NCBI GenBank assembly: GCA_947044365.1
Contig: OX345636.1
Location: 56,337,746-56,401,745, forward strand
DNA length: 64,000 nt
Origin: Petrosia ficiformis
Lineage: Eukaryota; Porifera; Demospongiae; Haplosclerida; Petrosiidae
Direction: 5' to 3'
A model generated the notes under the pieces. That model was not told the origin of the DNA. It searched no databases and worked only from the letters and a program-made list of their open reading frames with translations. Made by a program: the position numbers and the translations under genes. Shown one piece after another: positions 13,201-26,642 of this stretch (positions are counted from its first letter, which is position 1; the number at the start of each line of letters is the position of its first letter).

Positions 13201-16200
13201 TAGATCGGCGTGCAAAGCATGCCGAAACAGTTTAGTGCTAATAAATTTTTGATGGGCATGGTCTACCGTTCGTGGCCAGGCAGACGACTTCAGTTGAAAC
13301 TACTTCAACTTAGGGATGGGCGATTATGAAAATATGAATCAATTATTATTATATGTGCAAGTATCACGATTATTGCCATTATTGGTTACCTTACATACAA
13401 TGTACATGTATGTATGTAGATTCCATTGAACAATCAAATTGATACCTTTTATTAGTTTAGTAAACAGTGTTGAAAAACTGATTTAGATGTGATAGTACTG
13501 AAAACCTGAAGTTATGGCACAATAATCATTATTTTTTGTGACCACGATATGGCCAATATGATTATCACAGGAAATTTTCATCACGATTATCAAAATATTC
13601 CCCATCCCTACTTCAACTGCATGACCCTAGTTGAATCTGCTGGTTCCATCATCTTTAATACACATCTTCATAACTATATCCTTGAGAGTATTCAAACTCT
13701 CTGATGTTCTCTAAGTGAAAAAACGATATTTATCACACAATAATTATAGTACAATGTACCTTACACTACACCTCCTAATTATGTGAATAATATTGCCTGA
13801 GCCACAGCCCAGGCTGGCCCTGTGCTAGCTACACCTATCCTTGCAGTGACTAACTCTCTAAAATAAGGACACCTTGCTATTATGTAAAGCAGTCAGAAAT
13901 ATACATGCCACAAATATTTTTTCTTAATTTATTGAAGGACAAAAAAATTTAAACACAAAGCGAAAAACATCATCTGATCTTTCAATATGGTACCATTGGT
14001 GCCAGTCTATTGGAGAAAGAAGAGTAATCAAACATATACAGCAGTTTTCATCGCTGCCTTGCTAACGAAAAGAATTTACCTTTTAGTATATATACTCAAG
14101 GACCTCGATTTTACAAGTTCTAGAGAGAGTTTAAAAGCATCACGAAAGATGCTGAAGAAACAAGGCAAAGGAGATCGTCCCCAGGCAGTAATGTCTTTAT
14201 CTAATGAGGATATTGTAGCAAACTGGTGCACGGGGCTGTTCGAATCCAGCACCTTTAATGCATACTGTATGGTTTCGGGTATATTACCACATTGGTATCC
14301 GAGGAAGGGATGAACCAAAAAAATATTGTTTTGGAGACTTCACACTTTAGTCCACATCTGATGGAAGGAAATACATAGAATACACCAGTGAACAAGACAC
14401 AAAAACAAGATCTTGAGAGCATGAATATGATCATCGCACTTTCAAGCCCAAAATGTGGGCTACTCCTGAATGTCCCAAGAGGTGTCCTCTAATCATTTTT
14501 GAGCATTTTATCCAAGAACGATCAGAAAGTATGTGCAAACCAATGTCTCCGTTTTACTTAGCCATGAACTGGAATAATTGGACTACTATTGGTTCCAAAT
14601 GGTATAAGATAATGATTTTGCCCCTTTTTTGGGTAAATGTATATATTATAGACAAAATAATGGGAATGTTGAAAGGGTGTCCTCCTTCCTTTGGATGGTT
14701 TAATTGAAGGGGAAAGTATGTACTATTTTCAGACTTGCATGAGTCTTCTGGGATCCAGTAAACCCACACTTGTACATGTATTCAAGAGGTTATTTGAGAG
14801 GGTAGCTATAGTGTTTCTCTTCCTGAATGAATGTACATTCTGATAGTGACATTACCCTCATGATAAGACACAAACAGACTGAATGTTGTACATTAAACAT
14901 CTCTCCTGATACAGTACATAGACTATTCATAAATAAATCAAGTCTACCATTCTATTGTAAGCATTACTAGTATACAGTGTTCTGAACATGATTTTACTAT
15001 TTGTGGTACATGGATTAATTTATTAATAGGTGTTGCTAAGTTTCTTGAATCATGGCAAAAGTTAGTAGAAAACGATGAGGGATAGCGAGGTAGGCTTAAT
15101 TCCAGAGCTGAAATGATGGACCAGCACCACCACCAAAAAGCCTAGTGAGAACATACCCTGGTAGTATATTGTCTAATATACATGTATCTGTACGTTATAA
15201 GCGAGAACACACGATTAAGGAGAACAATTTTCAGTCCCAAGTGGCTTCTTGCCAATCTTTGTAGTTCATTCATTTTGTATAAATTATAGGTACTGTGTAC
15301 CTTACTGAACTGTCCATTCAGCAATGAACTGTTAACACTACAATTTAATGGGTTCTTTCTTTCTTCATGTAACCATTGTGTGATTATGTCATCATTATAA
15401 TTATCATAACATTATTCTATACAGTATCATTGTTAGTATTGGGTGTGGTTTTATATTTTATATAATCAAATGTGTTTCTATTTATAGTAGTGAATGGTTA
15501 CATGAACAAACTGTCAGTTAATATCTCATTTGTAATTTATAATGTATGGATTGCCATCTTTTCTAATCATCCTCTAAATTAAGGACATCTTCTATAATTA
15601 GAACACATTCACTAGTCCTAATGGTGTCTTCAATATGAAAGTTCCATGTATATTGTGTTATATTTGCTGTTTATTAATTACATCAAATAGTTAATAATTA
15701 TGTTAGTTGAATTAGGAACCAGTGAGCACATTCAAACTCCTTTTACAATCTTTGTTAGTCAAAATGTTCTTAGTGCCTCAAGTAATATACACAATGTATT
15801 GTCACTATGATGATATCAGGCATCATCACCATGCAAATTCCATGTGTACACAAGGAGGTACAGTACATGTTGTGTGTAGTATTTCTACCTATGGATTTGC
15901 TCCTTGTCTTGGAAAGGCAATCGAGTGTTTAAACTGTTAATTGTAGAACTCCATCTTGATGTGGTCATTTCTCATAATGGCACTGTGGTCAGTGTTAATA
16001 TCGTAGATGCATAGCTGTGGTTAAACCACATGCTGTATGTAAACTACACTTGACAGGTGTGGTATAACTAGTAGTTGTGTGAAGACAAGCTAACTAATGT
16101 TGGGTTGTTGCAAAGTAAAAAGTGGTTATTTGGACAAGTGGACAAGTGTTAATTTCTAGTCCTAAGTGAAATATCAATTTAGATACAATTGTTTCTAAAT

Positions 16201-19200
16201 TAATATAATTACTACATGTCATGTGATATTGTAATTTGAAAACAATGGGATCAAAATGTACCTTGAAATGTCACGTGGAAATCACATACATGTAATAGTA
16301 TTACATAAGGAATCACCCAATCCACAACCCACTTAGTTTATCTTAAACTACATGTACGTATTATATAATTTATAGTGAGTGTACTGTATACTGTAGCTGT
16401 TTTTATTCATGCTAAGAGAAAAACTGTTCCATTACCGACGTACATGTATTTAACACACGCGATTGTGGTCAATTGAAGAACACGTAAATACATTTCCGCG
16501 AAATGTTACTGCGAAATTAAGTGAAAATTAACTCCCCTGGAAAAACACCCACTATATGGTACAATTTTTCATGTTAATACTATAGATCATTTTCTTACTA
16601 TACTACATATTACATGTACATAGGATAGTACATGTACATGCATATACATTTACACAATATAGTTATGAGATATTATGCGAGCATAAACAATACTATAGCC
16701 ACCAAACTACATGTACATGTTATTTTAGGTATCAGCTGTGTTTGTATGTACATGTTTGTATGTATTAATTCAGCTATGATAATTTATGAATTATCATTCA
16801 AGCCTTTCAAATGTTGATTACTAACACCTCGAGGATTCTGTGATATCATGATTGTTTTATAGTGACAATATTATATACTCACCTATACAGATTCATTATT
16901 GGTTTCATTTGATAGTATAGGTCACATGTGAAAGTATAATTTCACTCCATTATTTTATTCATATACATATTCATATGCATGTACATGTACATAGTGGAAT
17001 AAAAACAAGAAAATGAATTTTTAGTAATAGTTGGAACTATACAATATTCAAAATTAAATGAATCTGTATAAATACTAATACATGTAATTCTCCCCCTTTT
17101 ATACAAGTCATATTCCCACCTGATTATCTAATGATCCAGGTAACATGTTCACTTTAAGTTGGTACATAGTCTGGTAATTATAGTGTATTTATTAACTGAC
17201 ATACAGTATAATTATATCAATAAAAAGTCACCATACAGTGCAGTAATTACTCAGTTTCTACAGTACATTAAAAGTGGTTTGACAGTAATTGGTGTACTTA
17301 TGAATTACTGTAATTACTGTACTATACTGACAGTAGAAATAAGGTAATTATTGTTACTGTATGATGACTTTTTATTGACATGTATGGTACGTTTATCATT
17401 ACTGTAAAAGTCATTTTTAAAACTAATTTTTAAATAAAACCTGTTCTTGTTATGCAAGCTATGAAAATACATGAAGTTTGATTAGTGTAGTTGTGAGAGA
17501 CATCAAGCTGATAATTATATACCAATGCTAATTAATTAATTAATTAACCATTATATAGATGACATCAAATACACGTATATGTAATTATTACACTTACAGT
17601 CACTATCCTAGCATAATGTTTGTGTTCAGTTGCAAGCTCTTAAAAGTCAAATACATGTGAATAATTTTGCCCCATTTTTGGCTAAATGTTATAGACATGT
17701 ACATTCTGTATTTATTATAATTATGGATAGTGACATTACCCTCATGATAAGACACAAACTGACTGAATGTTATACGTACATTAAACATCTCTCCTGATAC
17801 AATACATTGGCTATTCATAAATAAATCAAGTCTACCATTCTATTGTAAGCATTACTAGTATACAGTGTTCTCAACAGGATTTTAGCACTTGGTAGTGCCT
17901 GTAAAACTAAGATTTATTAGGTGTGACTAAGTTTCTTGAATCGGGCCACAAGTTAGTAGGAAAATAATGAGTGATAGTAGTGTAGGCTTAATCCCAGAGC
18001 TGAAATGATGGACCAGCACCACCACTAAAAAGCCTAGTGAGAACATACCCTGCTAGTATATTGTCTAATATATCCATAAATTAGACATGCTATGAGACCT
18101 TTTAAAGTGGACAATTTTCAGTCTCAATTGACCTCTTGCTAATCGTTTTAGTTAAACACCCTTTATAATATAAGAACAGCTTGCTATTCTGTAAAGTAGC
18201 CACTAAATGTCCCAAATAATATCTTTACTAGAGAATGCTTGCATGCATGCAGTCATTGTGGGGCAAGCCTGAGAAGGAATAACCAAATGAGCAAAAGCAA
18301 GCAGAAGGGAAGAAGAGCAAAATGCAACAGTTCATGAGTTGGTTTTGGTTTTAGAGCAACAGGAACTCACAAAACATGTAGATCAGTTTATCAGTACTAT
18401 CAATCCAATCTCTCCTCTTTAGTCTATGCAGTTTGTCTAGATCTGTCCCTCTCTCTTCTTTTCATCGATCTCTTTTCATCCATAGCTATCACACAATGAC
18501 ACACATGTAGCTTTGTTAATTAATTAATAAAACGTTTTAGTATTTCAACAATAAGATATTTGCGAAATACATACGTACATGTATTAAAAATTTATTGAAA
18601 AGTCAACACGGTTTAATAGAACATACGGAATCATGTATAATACATACACATGTACATACATGTACATACATATATACGTAAAGAAAATTCTCAACCAACT
18701 CCCTAGTGTAGGGCTCTCTCAGGCTCGTCTCAATTCAAACAACAATACATAAATAATATTACATGTATATATTATGGGCAATAGATTGATACTAATATAA
18801 TATAATTGATATAATACTTGAACATTCTCTACATTAATGATGTCTGTTAGCCATCTTGAAGATCTTGTTAATTGTATAGACACTTGATAACAAATGATAT
18901 GCGGTTATGAAGACATGTATGTCTATTAGCAGTAGTGTTGTATTATTATGACAATGATGAGCACTATTAGTTATAGTATGACTAGTTTATCACTAGTTAT
19001 GATTTAATTATCTATAATAATATAGGCTTACTAAAAGGGTTTTAATTTTAGATAACTAACTAAAATTCCCAATTATTGGTGAATTTAGATTTTAGTTAAT
19101 TATAGTTATTTCATCAGACCTGTAATTTACGTAGTTATAGTTTAGCTAAAAGTCATAATGTCTTTAATGGAAGGGGTTTTAGTTATAATTATGTTTAATT

Positions 19201-22200
19201 AAAAACCCTACTCTAATTGTAATTGTAATTGGCCATTTGTAATTGAACCCAGACCTGGTACACATACATGTAGATGTAGATGTACATAACCACTATTAAT
19301 TAATTTATATTCAAATGTCACCTGAAATAATTGGAACAGAGTGTTTGTATGAATGTAGCATTGTTAAGTAAATTCTTAGCTTGATACACCTACTATTATT
19401 ACACTATATATAAGAGAACAACTACATTTTGTATTTAGTAATAACAACTATTGATCTTCCAGATAATAAATTCTATATATCATCTTTTATAATTAATAAT
19501 GAACATTTTAATAATAATCATTTGTTTTATGTAGATATTCTCTTTTGTATACATTATACACATGTATCATGTACTTTTATATCTTCATTGTATCTAATTC
19601 AGATTATAAAGAGTATCACCATACCATTGTGTATACTTACATGATCTTGTTTGAATTCTCATTAGTTTATATCTTATAATTCAGTTACATTCCTCCCTAC
19701 TTAATCAACATGATGTTAAATGTAGTATCCTATCAAGACACTAAATTGTTTAATATAATTATGATTAGTAAATGAGTCATGCATTTATAATATGAATTGA
19801 TTTGACAAAATCTAAAGAATTACTTTTATTATTTCTTTTACATAGTTAGGACAGACACCTACTCATCTGGCTGCTTTTAACAACAGTGTAGATGCACTAT
19901 CTGCACTAATACGTCATGGATCAAAATTGGATACACAGGATAATGTTAGTTCTAATAACACACTATACTATAGTATTCATTATGTTATTGTACAAATTCC
20001 GGTGGTAATACATATTTTCATTAGTAATTGAATTTTGTGATTATAAAGAAGGGCTAATCTACTATACAGATCTGTGTTATAATATATAACTACCTTGTAT
20101 GATATAACAGTGTCACAAGTATGATATTTACATAGAATATGATTTACATTAGTCTCCAGTAATATAATGTAAATGAATTAATTGTAAGTACTCTCTGTCT
20201 TTTACCATTTTGATGACATAATGATTATAATTATTATCCTTTCCAAATACAAAATGACTTTCTTCCTACAAACAGTTTCCATGCGTGACTGAAAACTTTT
20301 CAGCACAATGTACATGTGTGTACATGTAGTATTACAATAATACTGTTTAATGTGGACATTTTTATATACACACAAAAACATGTTATAAATGTCTTGTTTT
20401 GGTATACATGTGGTTAATATGTATACAAGAATGTGTACACATGTGTCTAGTAATTAGTCTAGTGGCACTGCCCCTTCACTGGTAGGATGAAGGGTCTGGT
20501 ACATATGTTACTAGATTGCTCCATCTCAAACCGCACTTTTACGAGCACCACCTCAAAAGTAACAAATACAATCGTCAATGTATAATATGAATGTTATTTA
20601 TTGTATTATACATGTACAGCTGTATTTTGTAAAAAGGGACCTTGTTCAGCAATTAAACAATTACTTTTAATAACTCACTATTCAGCCATTTTGCACAGGA
20701 AGCCAATAAATAATAGTGGCATTATAGATAATAGTGGTATTATAGGTAATAGTGGTAATGCTAGAGAAATGAGTAAATTTACACAATTTATTAATGATTT
20801 CAGTTGTCCATTCATTGTTTACATTATGGATTAAGTTTATTATTCTATAGGTTTTGCTAGAGTTTACGATGATTCTAAAATGTGATAGAATTACAGATAT
20901 TGTTGTACACAAGTTGGGATAAATATTATTCCATTATTCTGGACTGTTACCAGTATTACCTATAATACCACTATTATTTATTATAAGATCTTTATGAATT
21001 AGTATCCTCTCTAGACACACTACAGTAATTAAGGTAGTACCATCTACATGTACATGTAGTAGATGTTCATTTGTACATGTACATGTAGATGGTACTTCCA
21101 TCATTACTGTAGTGTGTACATGTACAAATGAACATCTACTACATGTACATGTAGATGATACTACCATCATTACTGTAGTGTGTACATGTACAAATGAACA
21201 TCTACTACAAGTTTTATAATAACAAGTATAAGTACTAGTATATATGTATACAGTGTATACATATATATTATACATACAGTATGAACATGTAGTCATGCAC
21301 TTAGTCTCATGTGGCTGACATGCAATGTATCATAAAATGAGGCAATGTCGGGGAAATTGTAACATTTCTGCTGGAAGATTTGTCACAGAGCCAATCAAAT
21401 TCGTTTGGTCATATGACTTTCACCAAAAGAAAATGTATTATAGTGTAACTGGAGACTATACAGAACATTCAGACACTTGCCTTGCTGTATTGCAATAACA
21501 AACAACCATTCTGGTTTCTGTGGCTTTATTAGATGATCTTCTATCCAACAAAGTAAGTTAGAATTCTGAATGTGTTCAAATTTTAAAGATATAATAAACC
21601 TATAAAATTTTGTCAAAATCTCACTCATGTAGTGTCATGGGAATTCATCAGTTAATTGACATTATTCTGGACTATTACATTCTTGTTTGAAACAAATTGT
21701 ATCACAGTTTCCCCAGATGCTTCCTCATTTTATCAATATAATTATCAGCCATACAAGACTATTATATACTATATACATTTAGTATGTATAAAAGTACATC
21801 AGTATTTTTGATAAGCTTATATGGCGCACCATTGGCCCAAAGAGCTTCTTATTTGGCGCTGCACAGTTCTCTATTTGGGCCAGTGGTGCAGTTAATTATG
21901 ATTATATTGTCAGTAACAGCATTAACTCTTTGTTACTCGGCTCAAGATGTATTCTCAATGGCACACACACTAACCATTGTTGAGCCAATTTGGCCCACGC
22001 TTCAAAACTTATCAAAAACTCTGAAGTACATGTGTATGTATTAATTTACAGCCTATAAAGGAATTAGTCTCAATGTAAGTACTCTCTGTCTTTTACCATT
22101 TTGGTGACATAATCCTTTCCAAATGTATTGGATAAACACATCATGACATTCATGAAGAAAAATGACCTTCTTAGTTTCCATGCATGACTTAAAACTTTTA

Positions 22201-25200
22201 ATAGAAGTTTATATTTCATTCCACCATATAAACATTATGTGTAGGTAGTATCTTAATCCAGACATGTTTATATACACATAAAAACCAGTTATAAATGTCT
22301 CGTTTTGGTGTATATGTGGGTAACATGTACAGTAGCCCTCAATAAAATGTTCACGTAGCATTGTTGTAGTACACAAGTAGTACTCTACACTCCATAAAAC
22401 ACTGAAAGAGCATATTATTATGCATACTACACTTAATAAAATAATGAACAGCAGTGACATTTGAGCTCCACCTTCTACTACTAACTAACTCTTTACCTCT
22501 ACATATATAACTCTCCCATTTTATATAACTAGAGTCTGTAACTTACATGTACTTTGGTGGAAAGAAGAGTTGTTAAGAAAGCTACACATGTATAGATGTT
22601 AAATGTATGTATGATGCACTATCAGCAGGAAGATAGCAAGGCAGGTGCTTAAAAGTTTAGTAGTCTAAAGGGCAACACCCACACCTTTGCTTATACCTGT
22701 GTAACTTCACATTTTACACAACACAGACTTCTAACTTCCTTAATTAGACAGGGGAGCTTCTAACAAAGTCGTAGATACCAAATACATGTATATGTACATG
22801 TACATGCTTCGTTAGTCAGAGGAAAGCAACAAAGCGAGTGTTTGAAAGAGCAGTGGTCAGTGCCAACAGTCATGAGGCTAATGTGCTATGCGTTTTACAT
22901 ATAATTATGTACATATTATAATTAAAATATTGCCGTAATTAATATGGTGGAACATACTTAGTACATATGTACTACAATAACACTGTGTGAACTATTTATT
23001 GAGGGCTACTGTATACAAGAATGTGTACACATGTACGTGTCTAGTAATTACATGTAGTCTGATGGCATTGCCTCTTCACTGGTAGGAGGAAGGGTCTGGG
23101 ACGTACATGTACATGTATATTACCAGATTACTCAACCTCAAACCACACTCTTATATAAGCTCCACCTCACATGTAACAAATACAATGTTCAATGTACTGT
23201 AAATTGGGAGGGTATAAAACCCGGAACAGAATGAAACTGAATGTGGAATGGAACGGAACGGAACCGAACTGGAAGTTGATAACTATTATTATATGTGGTA
23301 ATTGAATTTAATATGTAATTTTAATATTATATCGTGTGCAAAAAAAAAAACTAAGTTTGTACCTTTATTAGTGGAATATTTACCTACCAAATGTGAAGAT
23401 TCTAGACTGAACAAGTGTACATGTATAAAGATGAGAGGTGAACAGCTCATTATTCTTTGTAACAATAATCAATATTGACATACAATGAAACAAAAGTAGT
23501 TACATCATATATAGTAACTTATTAAGTAACTTAACAAATACATGTGCAGTACATAGGTAACAAAGTATCTACATAAGTGACATATAGCAACTCATTAAGT
23601 ATCACTTACAATGTACATTGTGTAAATAAATAAGTAACGTCATACGAGTAGTCTTGTCACTGGAATCTTCACATTTGGTAGGTGAATCTTCCATCAAGAA
23701 AGGTACACACTTAGATGTTTTGAATGGTGGTGGTAGAGGTTGTGGTGATGAAGATGGTGACAGAGAGTCATATTCATCGCTAGAAATTAAAATGAGTTCA
23801 GAAATCATACCTCTTCCACATTTGTCTTTTTGCACATGCTAATAATATTATTAAGATTATAGTTATTAATTTCTGGTTCTGTTTCGTTCCAGTTTTTATA
23901 CCTTCCATCCAAAATTATATTATACATGTAATCAAATTTGATTAAACACTTACATGTACCTTTAATAACTCACTATTCAGCCATTTTGTACAGGAAGCCA
24001 ACAAAAAAATGATACATGTATCCCATCCTGGATATCGACTTCCTGTACATAATGGTGGAGTGGTAAGCAATTATAGCTAATCATTTATTTGTGGTAGAGT
24101 ACAACTTGTCAATTTTTGTAATTTCAGTCACATAATAAGAGCTATTTATTAACCAATGATCTAAAGTTATTAATACTAGGGGCGGGCGATAGTGATGATA
24201 GTTCGACTATTGTTATCGTCAGCACTATTATCGTGATAGTGATAGTCAAAATTCTCTAATGCAATAGTAAACACACGGGATTGCACAGCACTAATCACCA
24301 CACCCACATTGCCACATGTGTAAACTCTAGGAGAAGTGTAAATAAAATGGAAACTGATTCTGCAAGTGACATAGCTCTAGATTGTGAACTAGAAGTTCTT
24401 CCATTGGAAGGTTCTAAGCATGATGTTTAGCAGTATTTCTGTTTACCTGTAATAGAAGGAAATTTGCAGAACCAGATAATATTAGGTTGTGAATATAAAA
24501 AGAAAATCAAACATTCTGGAAATACTTCCAATATGAGATTCCATTTACTGCTATGTCAAAATTACAGACTCCTAGTAGCAAAATAGTAAACAGAAATCTA
24601 CTGAATCAAAAAAACTGTCCCTTGAATCCCGTACTACTATACCGAGAAACTAACAAATTGAAAGGAATTGTGTTTATATGTTATGATAGTATTCACTGTT
24701 GTTTCGGTAATTACTAACTATCATGATAGTAAAAAAATTCACTATTGCCCAGCCCTAATTAATACACACTTACAAAGCAAGTAACCCCACCTCAATCAAA
24801 CTTCCATCTTGTAAAAGTCTGATATACATTTTGTACATGTATACACTTGTCCTCAAAGCACTTCCTCATATGTAAAGTGAGTGGTAACACCAGACTATCT
24901 AGTAATTATACAATGACACCTTAGCTCACTATGTAGTTGATAATAATCTTTTCACTGAGTACATACATGTACATAAACTCAATGAATGAGTCTTCCAAGT
25001 AGATTCTTAATCTCTCATACATGTACATACATGTAGTGTTGGGCGATTATGAGAATTGATGATATGATAATCATACAGTATATATTCACGATTATCACGG
25101 TTATAATCAAAGAGATTTGTAGTATTCCCACCTTTGGCTTGGACTGATTTTTTACACTTGTAACAAACGGGCCTCTTGTTCTGACTCAATCATAATACAA

Positions 25201-26093
25201 TCTTCTGTTGCCTGTAGTCCCAAGTAAGTCCAAACACAACTTTTTGTGTTTTTTTTTCTTTACAACATTCATTCCCTGAGCTTGATGTAAAGCCATCTTT
25301 TTACTTAAGACACTTTTGTGGTCTAACACAATAATCGTGCATGCGCGATAATCGTGCAAATCAATAATCACCTCAAACAAAAATGTAACGGTTTGATTAT
25401 TGTTTATTATAAACACCGTGATTTAATCGTCAAACTGGTTAATCGCCCAACACTACACACATGTATACATGTAATTATAAATTATTGTTAATCCAAATTG
25501 AGCTAACCTGTAGTATTGAGCAATTATTGAATATTCTAATAAATGAACATCTTTAGAGAGTTCAATTTATCATGTACTGTATGATACAAAGATCATGATG
25601 ATCAACTGAATAAAGAGTGTGTAACATATAAAAACAAGTGTATATTGAGAAAACAAGTGTATATAGAGAAAAAAACATCCCTATATTTGCTTTGTGATGA
25701 CTATGTATTAAGCATTGCTGATGGCACTAGTGTCTCTACCTTTCTGTGTACTCCTGGGGCCTGAAGACGTAAGTGTAAGCCTAATTGCAGTCTAAATACA
25801 CAGATGTCTGATGAACTGACTGAGGTACTCCTTCAAGGTTCTAAATGATGACTTCCTCGTGTCTGAAACTCAACAACTTATCATACTTACTTGTTAAAGA
25901 TTCTTGCATAATATCTATACTGTTTCTCTGCTATATACAACAGTTATTAGCAGTTTTACATCCTTTCTGAATCTGGTCTGTAGCTCAAACGCGCGTTCTT
26001 TTACCCGCCACGCCCATTAATTGACCGAGCCCCCCGGGAATGACGCAACTTCCTTAACTACGTATACAACGAATAGTCGCGCAAGTGACACAA

Positions 26094-26131
<38 letters not shown>

Positions 26132-26598
26132 TAAACCCCGTGGAAAGCAATTATAGGGATGGCCCTACGGGCCATAAAAACATCCCTATATTTGCTTTGT
26201 GATGACTATGTATTAAGCATTGCTGATGGCACTAGTGTCTCTACCTTTCTGTGTACTCCTGAAGACGTAAGTGTAAGCCTAATTGCAGTCTAAATACACA
26301 GATGTCTTATGAACTGACTGAGGTACTCCTTCAAGGTTCTAAATGATGACTTCCTCGTGTCTGAAACTCAACAACTTATCATACTTACTTGTTAAAGATT
26401 CTTGCATAATATCTATACTGTTTCTCTGCTATATACAACAGTTATTAGCAGTTTTACATCCTTTTTGAATCTTCCTGGCTGGTCTGTAGCTCAAACGCGC
26501 GTTCTTTTACGCGCCACGCCCATTAATTGACCGAGCCCCCGGCAATGACGCAACTTCCTTAACTACATATACAACGCATAGTCGCGCAAGTGACACAA

Positions 26599-26642
<44 letters not shown>

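Larger units (their letters stand above)
8891..15200 (+). repeat. Tandem segmental duplication, unit 2
   Basis: A second copy of the block that begins at position 1, with small indels and one larger loss: the material at 1550-2150 is missing near 10,525. It carries its own ankyrin exon (10152), hAT MITE (13311) and Crypton-like relic (13987). A second partial copy of the unit's tail follows at 17,600-18,380. Between them, 15,200-17,600 is mostly unique AT-rich sequence in which I see no confident gene. Confidence 0.85.
19210..23340 (+). repeat. Tandem segmental duplication, unit 3 (partial)
   Basis: Collinear with unit 1 from about position 577: 19,210-20,710 matches 577-2,068, and 22,200-23,340 matches 2,080-2,960 plus unit 2 sequence. 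Between them is an insertion (20,710-22,080) holding an inverted repeat and a MITE. The unit carries the third ankyrin exon (19846-19944). Confidence 0.8.
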
